This document shows, in pieces, positions 1 through 5,135 of a DNA stretch of 5,292 nt. Position 1 is the first letter of the stretch. Each line of letters begins with the position of its first letter. Under the pieces are notes generated by a model, which saw only the letters and a list, made by a program, of their open reading frames with translations, was not told the DNA's origin and did not search any database. A program made the position numbers and the translations under genes. Source of the DNA: Mycoplasmatota bacterium (lineage in GTDB: Bacteria; Bacillota_I; Bacilli_A; Izemoplasmatales; Izemoplasmataceae); the NCBI GenBank assembly GCA_030641535.1, contig DAOWHG010000002.1:1-5292 (forward strand), read 5' to 3'.

Positions 1-251
1 CAGAAAAACTTGTAGCTAAAAAGGAAGTAACACCTGAAGTTAAGAAGGAAGTAAAACCTAAGGTGAAGAAACCTGTAGCTAAAAAGGAAGTAACACCTGA
101 AGTTAAGAAGGATGTAAAACCTAAGGCAAAGAAACCTGTAACTAAAAAGGCAACAAAACCTGTAGCTAAAAAGGCAACAAAACCTGCAGTTAAAAAAGAA
201 ACAAAACCTGCAGTTAAGAAAGAAGTAAAAGAGAAAACTCCACAAAAGTAA
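1..251 (+). CDS. C-terminal end of a Lys/Pro/Val-rich protein (5'-truncated by window)
   Basis: The open frame runs in from the left edge (first full codon at 3) to a TAA at 249-251, giving the last 82 residues of a larger protein. About 31 of the 82 are Lys and 10 are Pro; the rest are mostly Val, Ala, Thr and Glu, with no aromatic, Gly, Ser, Cys or Trp. It is built from tandem repeats of the KKPV/TKPA type. Such a segment should be disordered and strongly basic, like the histone H1-like tails that some bacteria add to HU-type nucleoid proteins, ribosomal proteins or RNA-binding proteins. The folded domain that would decide function lies outside the window, so the product is not identified. 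A GTG at 63 could be read as a start, but the frame is open without a break upstream, the codon falls inside the repeat, and no SD precedes it. A terminator follows directly, so this is the last gene of its unit. Confidence 0.8.
   Translation, partial: EKLVAKKEVTPEVKKEVKPKVKKPVAKKEVTPEVKKDVKPKAKKPVTKKATKPVAKKATKPAVKKETKPAVKKEVKEKTPQK
12..137 (+). repeat. Two tandem 63-bp coding repeats
   Basis: Units 12-74 and 75-137 each encode 21 residues beginning VAKKEVTPEV. Over the first 52 bases they differ at one position (GAA to GAT, Glu to Asp, at codons 48-50 and 111-113); the last 11 bases are more diverged. Identity this high at the DNA level, including third positions, suggests recent duplication or homogenisation by slippage or unequal recombination. 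An earlier partial copy may lie left of the window. Confidence 0.85.
138..233 (+). repeat. Four tandem 24-bp coding repeats
   Basis: Contiguous 24-base units start at 138, 162, 186 and 210 and encode VTKKATKP, VAKKATKP, AVKKETKP and AVKKEVKE. The first two differ by one base; the later two diverge progressively. The array follows the 63-bp repeats without a gap and seems derived from the same KK-x-x-KP core. Confidence 0.85.
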
Positions 252-261
252 TGAGACAATG

Positions 262-294
262 CATCTAGACTTAGATAAGTCTAGATGTTTTTTT
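262..294 (+). terminator. Intrinsic terminator after the Lys-rich gene
   Basis: An 11-bp perfect stem (CATCTAGACTT at 262-272 with AAGTCTAGATG at 277-287) closes a 4-base loop AGAT and is followed by seven Ts (288-294). It starts 10 bases after the TAA of the upstream gene and separates that gene from the ABC operon. Confidence 0.93.
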
Positions 295-345
295 ATTGTA
301 TGTACAATTATGAGAAAATTGACATAATGTTAATAATTACATTTG

Positions 346-354
346 TGATATAAT
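346..354 (+). promoter_or_regulatory. Extended -10 promoter of the ABC exporter operon
   Basis: TGATATAAT combines a perfect TATAAT (349-354) with the TGn extension. The nearest good -35 hexamer, TTGACA at 319-324, is 24 bases away, too far for normal sigma-A spacing; at 17 bases there is only AATGTT. The promoter therefore probably relies on the extended -10. Expected transcription start is near 361, giving a leader of about 45 nt to the ATG at 406. The stretch 295-345 between terminator and promoter holds no gene. Confidence 0.6.
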
Positions 355-405
355 TATATATATGAAAAGGATTTAGAATTAATTACTATTTACAGGAGGA
401 AACTA

Positions 406-1278
406 ATGAATGTAATTGAATTTAATAATTTAACTAAGTATTACGGTGATGTAAAAGGTTGTGAAAATGTAAACATTCAAATCAAAGAAGGAGAGATATT
501 TGGATTCATTGGCCCTAATGGTGCTGGGAAAAGTACCACAATTAGGACTATGTTATCTCTTATTTATCCTACTAGTGGATCTGTAACAGTCTTTGGTAAA
601 GATGCTATTGAATTTGGACATGAAGTTAGGAAGGATATCGGTTATTTACCTTCAGAGATTTTTTATTATGATAAGATGAAAGTTATTGATTTACTTAATT
701 ATTCAGCAAGTTTTTATGATCATGATTGTACAGAAAAAATTCATGAACTAGCTGAAATTATGGAACTTGATTTAACTAGAAAAATCCAAGACTTATCTTA
801 TGGTAATAAAAAGAAAGTAGGGATTGTGCAGGGGTTACTTCATTCACCTAAATTATTAATTTTAGATGAACCTACAAGTGGACTAGATCCTTTAATGCAA
901 CAAAAATTCTTTAATCTAATTTCTGAAGAAAATAAAAAAGGCGCTACAGTCTTCTTTAGTTCACATATTTTAAGTGAGGTTCAACAACTTTGTGATAGGG
1001 TAGCTATTATCAAAGATGGAGAAATTGTTAAAATTCAGGATGTTAAAGAACTTCAGACTGATAACTATAAAAAGTTTAAAATTACTGGATTGAGTTTGAA
1101 TCATAGTAAATTTGGTATTGAAGGAGTTACACAACTTGTTGAGAGTGAAGAAGAAGTTACGTTCTTCTTTAAAGGAGATATTAATGAAATTGTTAAAATA
1201 TTAAGCACTTTAAAACTCAAAGATGTAATCATTGAAGAACCAACTTTAGAAGAAATCTTCATGCATTATTACGAGTAG
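406..1278 (+). CDS. ABC transporter ATP-binding protein (ABC-2/BcrA-type exporter)
   Basis: This 290-residue protein is the cytoplasmic ATPase that powers the two permeases encoded next. Visible motifs are Walker A GPNGAGKST (36-44), a signature LSYGN (130-134, a variant of LSGGQ), Walker B LLILDEP (150-156), D-loop SGLD (158-161) and the H-loop His187 in SSH. The Q-loop region reads GYLPSE (79-84) and lacks the usual Gln. I recall this as common in this group of ABC-2 exporter ATPases, so it does not argue for inactivity. Residues about 205-290 form the short accessory C-terminal region typical of DrrA/BcrA-like subunits. The start is set by AGGAGGA (394-400), with GGAGG ending 6 bases before ATG. 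The stop TAG is embedded in the SD of the next gene, so translation of the two is likely coupled. The substrate cannot be read from the sequence; related exporters move antimicrobial peptides, lipids or unknown compounds. Confidence 0.95.
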   Translation: MNVIEFNNLTKYYGDVKGCENVNIQIKEGEIFGFIGPNGAGKSTTIRTMLSLIYPTSGSVTVFGKDAIEFGHEVRKDIGYLPSEIFYYDKMKVIDLLNYSASFYDHDCTEKIHELAEIMELDLTRKIQDLSYGNKKKVGIVQGLLHSPKLLILDEPTSGLDPLMQQKFFNLISEENKKGATVFFSSHILSEVQQLCDRVAIIKDGEIVKIQDVKELQTDNYKKFKITGLSLNHSKFGIEGVTQLVESEEEVTFFFKGDINEIVKILSTLKLKDVIIEEPTLEEIFMHYYE

Positions 1279-1290
1279 GTGATGATGATG
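1277..1290 (+). promoter_or_regulatory. SD overlapping the ATPase stop, followed by tandem ATG codons
   Basis: AGGTGAT (1277-1283) pairs with the 3' end of 16S rRNA and includes the last two bases of the ATPase TAG. It runs into GTG-ATG-ATG-ATG (1279-1290) in one frame. GTG 1279 and ATG 1282 fall inside the SD itself. ATG 1285 and especially ATG 1288 (8 bases after AGG) are correctly spaced, so 1288 is preferred. The choice changes the protein by at most three Met residues. Confidence 0.65.
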
Positions 1291-2091
1291 AATATATATT
1301 TATTTGAATTAAAGATGTACAAGAAATCAATTATTATTTGGAGTATAGCTATTCCATTTTGGATATTTTTTTATATGGCTTTTTTTCCAATGATTGCTGC
1401 AGATAGCGTTGCATTTGAAATGATTATGGAAGATTACCCTGAGGAATTGTTGGCAATAATGGGTATGAACGCTGAATTACCTATGAGCTCTATATTGGGA
1501 TACTTTGGATTAACATTTTCAATGACGCAAATTCCAATAGCTATTCAAGCTGCAAATTATGGATTTCATACTTTGAGTGTAGAGGAACGTGAATTAACCG
1601 CAGACTTTTTGTTAAGCAAACCAATTACTAGAAGTAAAATAATTATATCAAAGTTTTTTGCTGCTTTTACAAGTTTAACGATTGTTAATGTTTTTATATG
1701 GGGTATAAGTATTTTATCATTGTATTTATTTAAAGGAGAACAAACATTTGAATTGAGAAATGTATTAGTATTGTTATCTACAGTAGTGATTTTTCAATTA
1801 TTCTTTCTAAGTGTTGGAATGTTCATTTCAGTATCATTAAGAAAAATAGGAAGTGTTTTAAGTTTTTCAATGGGACTTGGATTGGGGTTATACATATTGA
1901 ACTCTCTTAGATCATTATTTAGTTCTGATATTTTTGGATATATATCACCATATACACATTTTAATCCAGCATATATTCTAATTGAAGGTAATTATCACAA
2001 GGTTTTCACTATAATATCTTTATTAATTATAATTGTTTCACTTTCGATGAGTTATTTCTTGTACCTTAGAAGAAATATCCCTTCATTATAG
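1288..2091 (+). CDS. ABC-2 type permease subunit, first of two
   Basis: With the ATG at 1288 the protein has 267 residues and about six membrane segments, near 15-37, 69-87, 124-148, 159-183, 187-206 and 240-259. This is the standard layout of ABC-2 permeases. Between segments 2 and 3 is the cytoplasmic stretch with EERELTADFLLSKPITRSK (99-117), the conserved E-R-x-x-T-A-(D/E)-x-L-x-x-x-P-I-x-R loop expected to contact the ATPase. HFNPAYILIEGNY (224-236) precedes the last segment. The same two landmarks occur at matching places in the next gene, so the two are distant paralogues that probably pair as a heterodimer over two copies of the ATPase. The upstream in-frame codons GTG 1279, ATG 1282 and ATG 1285 are possible alternative starts. 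The stop TAG (2089-2091) shares bases with the next gene's SD. Substrate unknown. Confidence 0.9.
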   Translation: MNIYLFELKMYKKSIIIWSIAIPFWIFFYMAFFPMIAADSVAFEMIMEDYPEELLAIMGMNAELPMSSILGYFGLTFSMTQIPIAIQAANYGFHTLSVEERELTADFLLSKPITRSKIIISKFFAAFTSLTIVNVFIWGISILSLYLFKGEQTFELRNVLVLLSTVVIFQLFFLSVGMFISVSLRKIGSVLSFSMGLGLGLYILNSLRSLFSSDIFGYISPYTHFNPAYILIEGNYHKVFTIISLLIIIVSLSMSYFLYLRRNIPSL

Positions 2092-2101
2092 GAGGCATAA
2101 T

Positions 2102-2890
2102 ATGAATATTATTAAAAGAGAGTTACGATCTAATCTTAAGGCACTTATTATTTGGATGTGTTCTATATCTCTTGTCATTTTTGCAGCAAGCGCTGAGTTT
2201 GGTGCATTTCGTGATAATCCCGAAATTATGGAGGCAATGGAAGGTTTTGAGGTAATGTTTCAAGCTTTAGGAGGTTCAGTTACTAACATGTCTACTCCAG
2301 AAGGATTCTTAAGTTTGATGTCAATTTACTTGTATTTACCTCTGTCAATTTATGGTGCATTACTAGGTAGTTCGATTATTTCAAAAGAGGAAAGAGATAG
2401 AACTGCGGAATATTTGTTTACCTTACCAATTAAGAGAAGTCAGGTTCTAAAAAGAAAGATTATAGCAGCTTTGATTTACCAAACATTTTTTGTGTTTTAT
2501 ATTCTTCTAGCTTGTACTGTGTTTTTTTCAAGATATGGGTTAGATAGTAATTTCTATTCCTTTATTAGATATATGTTTGTAGGATTAACATTTATATCAT
2601 ATATCTTTATGTTTATTGGAATGATGTTATCCTCAATCTTAAAACAATACAAGAAATCAGGTTCAATTACTTTAGCAATACTTATTGGAACATATATGTT
2701 GAATATGTTAGTTGGAATAGTTGAAGAATTGGAATTCCTAAAGTATGTTATACCATTCCAATACTTTGAAGTTAATGAAATGTTGAGCGGAAATATCGAA
2801 GTTATATTCGTTTTATTGTCATTATTAATTATTGGTTCTTGTGTAGGTGCTGTGTTTCACTTTTATAGAAAAAGAGATTTATACATCTAA
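2102..2890 (+). CDS. ABC-2 type permease subunit, second of two
   Basis: This 262-residue membrane protein has about six hydrophobic segments, near 13-33, 71-92, 121-143, 157-180, 186-206 and 233-255. The loop EERDRTAEYLFTLPIKR (96-112) matches EERELTADFLLSKPITR of the preceding permease, and YFEVNEMLSGN (221-231) corresponds to its HFNPAYILIEGN. The protein ends with basic YRKRDLYI, placing the C-terminus on the cytoplasmic side. AGGAGG (2090-2095) overlaps the upstream stop and lies 6 bases before ATG, so the two permeases are translationally linked. A terminator follows, making this the last gene of a compact ATPase-permease-permease operon. No GntR-type repressor or two-component system, which often sits beside such exporters, is present in the window, so the inducing signal is unclear. 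Confidence 0.9.
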   Translation: MNIIKRELRSNLKALIIWMCSISLVIFAASAEFGAFRDNPEIMEAMEGFEVMFQALGGSVTNMSTPEGFLSLMSIYLYLPLSIYGALLGSSIISKEERDRTAEYLFTLPIKRSQVLKRKIIAALIYQTFFVFYILLACTVFFSRYGLDSNFYSFIRYMFVGLTFISYIFMFIGMMLSSILKQYKKSGSITLAILIGTYMLNMLVGIVEELEFLKYVIPFQYFEVNEMLSGNIEVIFVLLSLLIIGSCVGAVFHFYRKRDLYI

Positions 2891-2909
2891 AAATTTTAAT
2901 ATTATTACT

Positions 2910-2944
2910 AAGCATTAAATTTAGCGATAAATTTAATGCTTTTT
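2910..2944 (+). terminator. Intrinsic terminator of the ABC operon
   Basis: A 13-bp stem (AGCATTAAATTTA 2911-2923 with TAAATTTAATGCT 2928-2940, plus a further A-T pair 2910/2941) closes a GCGA loop (2924-2927) and runs into five Ts (2940-2944). It lies 19 bases after the TAA of the second permease. The stem is AT-rich with G-C pairs only near its base; the GNRA-class loop should add stability. Confidence 0.88.
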
Positions 2945-2969
2945 GTATGTATCTAAATTTGTTGAAAAG

Positions 2970-2983
2970 TGGTAAAATATAAT
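2970..2983 (+). promoter_or_regulatory. Probable promoter of the LtaS-like gene
   Basis: TGGTAAAAT (2970-2978) is an extended -10 and overlaps a perfect TATAAT (2978-2983). No convincing -35 lies at 16-18 bases; TTGAAA at 2962-2967 is too close. A second TATAAT occurs at 2998-3003, also without a -35. Start of transcription is expected near 2985-2990, giving a leader of about 40 nt. The exact hexamer in use cannot be decided by reading. Confidence 0.5.
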
Positions 2984-3029
2984 GGACTCAAAAAAACTAT
3001 AATTAACTATATGTATTGGGAGTGACATC

Positions 3030-5006
3030 ATGAAATTAAAACATAAAGATATTAGAAATATAATGTTGTTGAGTTTAGGGATTCTACTTGCTGTTAGATT
3101 AATCTTCTTTTTGAAGGATGGTACTAGTGATTTAGTAGAATCTATTTTGATTTGGATTATTTTTGTTGAATCCATTTGTTTTTTAGGTGTAATAATTTAT
3201 CCTGTGAAAGATAACTTAAAAGAGATTTTTGCTAAATATCAGGATAAAATATACATTGCAATTATGATCTTTTTACTTGAGATAGGATTATTGATTGAAA
3301 ACAATTTATCCTTAAACTATGTTTATTTATTCTCGTTATTATTAATGATATTATTATTATCTCTTTTATCACTTATTTTACCTAAAGTTGTAAGTAAAAC
3401 ATTTGATATTGTTCTAATAGTTTTTTACGGATTTTATGTATTTGCTCAAGATTATTACCATCGAATATTTTCTGATTTCTTTAGTTTTAAAGAAACTGGT
3501 ACTATAAATGAAGGAATTGAGTTTGCTAAGGGGATGTACGAATTTAGTTTCTTACATGTTTATATTGTAGTGATTACTCTTACTACTTTAGTTTTATATA
3601 TTATTCTTAGAAGAACTTCGCATTTAGATTTCAATATGAAGTCTTTAAAAAAAGTTTACTTATTACCTATATTTATATTTTTCTTAGTTAATGTTAATGC
3701 TCAATATCCTGTGAAGTCTGCTAGACTTCATTTGAGTGATCATTATCTATATTATTCTACTTATTCAAAAGATCGGTTTGTATCGAAATTTGGAACTTTA
3801 AACTTATTAGTAAAAGATGGATTATCATCACTTACTCCCTCTTTTACAACAAAAAGAGATATAGAGTATATTGAAGATTATTTCGACAACAATGTTAAGG
3901 TTCATACTGATAATGAATATTCTAATATGTTTGAAGGTAAGAATTTAATATTTATTGTTGGAGAGAGTTTTGATAGTATAGTTGTTAGTGAAGAACTTAC
4001 TCCAAATATATATAAACTAAAAAGTGAAGGATTAGATTTTCAAAATCACTTCATTCCAGTATTTCCTAGAACTACATGTGATACTGAAGTTATATTTAAT
4101 ACATCTATTATTCCGTCTATCCAAGATGGGCCAACTTGTTATATTTATAATGAAAACACATATAGCCATTCGCTTGCGGAATTATTCAACGATGAACAGT
4201 ATGCAACTAATGCCTTTCACAATAATTACAAGGAGTTTTATACAAGGCATTTAGTTTATGAAGGGTTTGGTTATGATAATTTTTACGGAATGCACGAATT
4301 AGATTTGAGTGCAGAAGATATAAGATATGATTCTGTATTTTTAGAAAAGAGTTTAGATTATTCAATTCCTGAAAATGAATTATTTTATAGTTTCATGTTA
4401 ACTCTATCTGGACATTCACCTTATGAGATGTCAAACATAGCTGTTAATGAACATTATGATTTGGTGCATGAGTATTATGGAGATAGTGCACCAGAATCTA
4501 TTAAGATGTTTATTGCATCACAAATAGAAACAGACATAATGATAGGGAAAATATTTGAGGATTTAGAAGATAAAGGAATGCTTGAGGACACGGTAATAAT
4601 TCTTACTAATGATCATTATCCATATGCTTTAGATCATGATGATTATGAGGACTATAAGAATATAGATGAAGAATTTATGAAGAACCAAGGAGTTATGTAT
4701 ATTTGGGCTGATGGAATTGAACATGAAGAGATAACTAAATTAACAAGTTCATTTGATTTCTTGCCAACAATTATTAACATGTTTGGTCTAGAAGGAGACT
4801 ATTCAAATTACGTTGGAAACGATATGTTTTCAAATGATTATAATCCAATTGTATATTTTAAAGATTTTTCAGTTTATGATGGGACAAATCATTATTACTT
4901 ATCTGGTTCCAGTGAGCCATATAACGAAAATATAATATCTATTGCTAGTGAGTATTATGAACTATGTAGAAAATTATTAAAAGTAGATTATTTTAAGGAT
5001 AAATAA
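3030..5006 (+). CDS. LTA synthase family membrane sulfatase / phosphoglycerol transferase
   Basis: This is a 658-residue polytopic protein with an extracellular alkaline-phosphatase-fold domain. Hydrophobic segments lie near 8-28, 35-57, 73-90, 96-118, 125-140, 173-194 and 208-222, and the DYYHRIFSDF motif (141-150) corresponds to the YYRFF linker of LtaS. From about 300 on, the sulfatase elements are in order: FIVGESF with metal ligand Glu312; RTTCDTE (347-353) with nucleophile Thr349; FHNN (His397) and FYTR (Arg406); LSGHSPY (His462); TNDH with Asp528 and His529; FDFLPT (575-580). All core Mn/nucleophile residues of LtaS-type enzymes are present, so it is probably active. Family members move glycerol phosphate from phosphatidylglycerol onto a glycolipid (LTA synthase or primase) or other acceptors; which one is unknown here. 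VNA (222-224) after the last segment could be a signal-peptidase-like site. SD GGAG (3019-3022) lies 7 bases before ATG; an ATG at 3011 stops after four codons. It is a monocistronic unit. Confidence 0.9.
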   Translation: MKLKHKDIRNIMLLSLGILLAVRLIFFLKDGTSDLVESILIWIIFVESICFLGVIIYPVKDNLKEIFAKYQDKIYIAIMIFLLEIGLLIENNLSLNYVYLFSLLLMILLLSLLSLILPKVVSKTFDIVLIVFYGFYVFAQDYYHRIFSDFFSFKETGTINEGIEFAKGMYEFSFLHVYIVVITLTTLVLYIILRRTSHLDFNMKSLKKVYLLPIFIFFLVNVNAQYPVKSARLHLSDHYLYYSTYSKDRFVSKFGTLNLLVKDGLSSLTPSFTTKRDIEYIEDYFDNNVKVHTDNEYSNMFEGKNLIFIVGESFDSIVVSEELTPNIYKLKSEGLDFQNHFIPVFPRTTCDTEVIFNTSIIPSIQDGPTCYIYNENTYSHSLAELFNDEQYATNAFHNNYKEFYTRHLVYEGFGYDNFYGMHELDLSAEDIRYDSVFLEKSLDYSIPENELFYSFMLTLSGHSPYEMSNIAVNEHYDLVHEYYGDSAPESIKMFIASQIETDIMIGKIFEDLEDKGMLEDTVIILTNDHYPYALDHDDYEDYKNIDEEFMKNQGVMYIWADGIEHEEITKLTSSFDFLPTIINMFGLEGDYSNYVGNDMFSNDYNPIVYFKDFSVYDGTNHYYLSGSSEPYNENIISIASEYYELCRKLLKVDYFKDK

Positions 5007-5014
5007 ATTCAATA

Positions 5015-5054
5015 AAATAAAAATACCTGAGTATTCTCACAGGTATTTTTATTT
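5015..5054 (+). terminator. Intrinsic, probably bidirectional terminator after the LtaS-like gene
   Basis: A 15-bp perfect inverted repeat (5015-5029 with 5040-5054, core ATACCTG/CAGGTAT) encloses a 10-base loop. The A-run at 5019-5023 and T-run at 5046-5050 form the lower stem, so it can terminate in both directions. It begins 8 bases after the TAA and its last base abuts the cre site. Confidence 0.88.
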
Positions 5055-5067
5055 GTAACCGCTATCA
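5054..5067 (+). promoter_or_regulatory. Catabolite responsive element (cre) upstream of phosphofructokinase
   Basis: TGTAACCGCTATCA agrees with the CcpA-binding consensus TGWNANCGNTNWCA at every specified position. Its centre is about 54 bases upstream of the start point predicted from the -10 at 5103-5108, i.e. upstream of the polymerase core site. In Bacillus and Lactococcus, cre sites in that position activate overflow or glycolytic genes. Activation of the downstream gene is therefore an inference; binding by a CcpA homologue has not been shown. Confidence 0.7.
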
Positions 5068-5080
5068 CTGTAAAGGTTAC
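5055..5080. repeat. Inverted repeat GTAACC/GGTTAC overlapping the cre
   Basis: Perfect 6-bp arms (5055-5060 and 5075-5080) are separated by 14 bases and followed by a T-rich run TTTTATTTTT (5081-5090). The left arm lies inside the cre. It could be a weak second terminator hairpin, part of an operator, or chance. TGTAA also recurs directly at 5054 and 5069, 15 bases apart. Confidence 0.45.
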
Positions 5081-5099
5081 TTTTATTTTTAATATTATA

Positions 5100-5108
5100 T
5101 GATATGAT
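5100..5108 (+). promoter_or_regulatory. Extended -10 promoter of phosphofructokinase gene
   Basis: TGATATGAT carries the TGn extension and a -10 with one mismatch (TATGAT, 5103-5108); an overlapping TATGAT is at 5098-5103. The -35 region is only T-rich (TTACTT at 5077-5082 is 20 bases from the favoured -10 and 15 from the overlapping one), which would fit a promoter that needs an activator. Predicted start of transcription is near 5115, about 20 nt before the ATG. Confidence 0.5.
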
Positions 5109-5135
5109 ATTACTATGGATTAGGAGTTGTTAACA

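Noticed and set aside
12..233. CRISPR array
   Set aside because: Repeats are directly tandem without unique spacers and keep one reading frame; they are coding repeats.
63..251. Separate small basic protein starting at GTG 63
   Set aside because: The frame is open to the left edge with the same repeat pattern, the GTG encodes Val inside a repeat unit, and no SD precedes it. It is the tail of a longer protein.
319..324. TTGACA as the -35 of the ABC promoter
   Set aside because: The hexamer is perfect, but it is 24 bases from TATAAT and no acceptable -10 lies at 16-18 bases.
348..359. Perfect 12-bp palindrome ATATAATTATAT over the -10 region
   Set aside because: Composed only of A and T in AT-rich DNA and explained by the -10 hexamer; chance is likely.
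362..376. Four-codon leader ORF (ATG AAA AGG ATT TAG) in the ABC operon leader
   Set aside because: No SD precedes it and its ATG lies at the predicted transcription start; too short to support as an attenuator peptide.
252..405. Riboswitch or T-box upstream of the ABC operon
   Set aside because: The predicted leader is only about 45 nt with no stable stem; the only hairpin is the upstream terminator.
2933..3175. 80-codon minus-strand open frame antisense to the start of the LtaS-like gene
   Set aside because: It overlaps the clear coding start, SD and promoter of the + strand gene, ends inside the terminator hairpin, and shows no recognisable domain or own SD.
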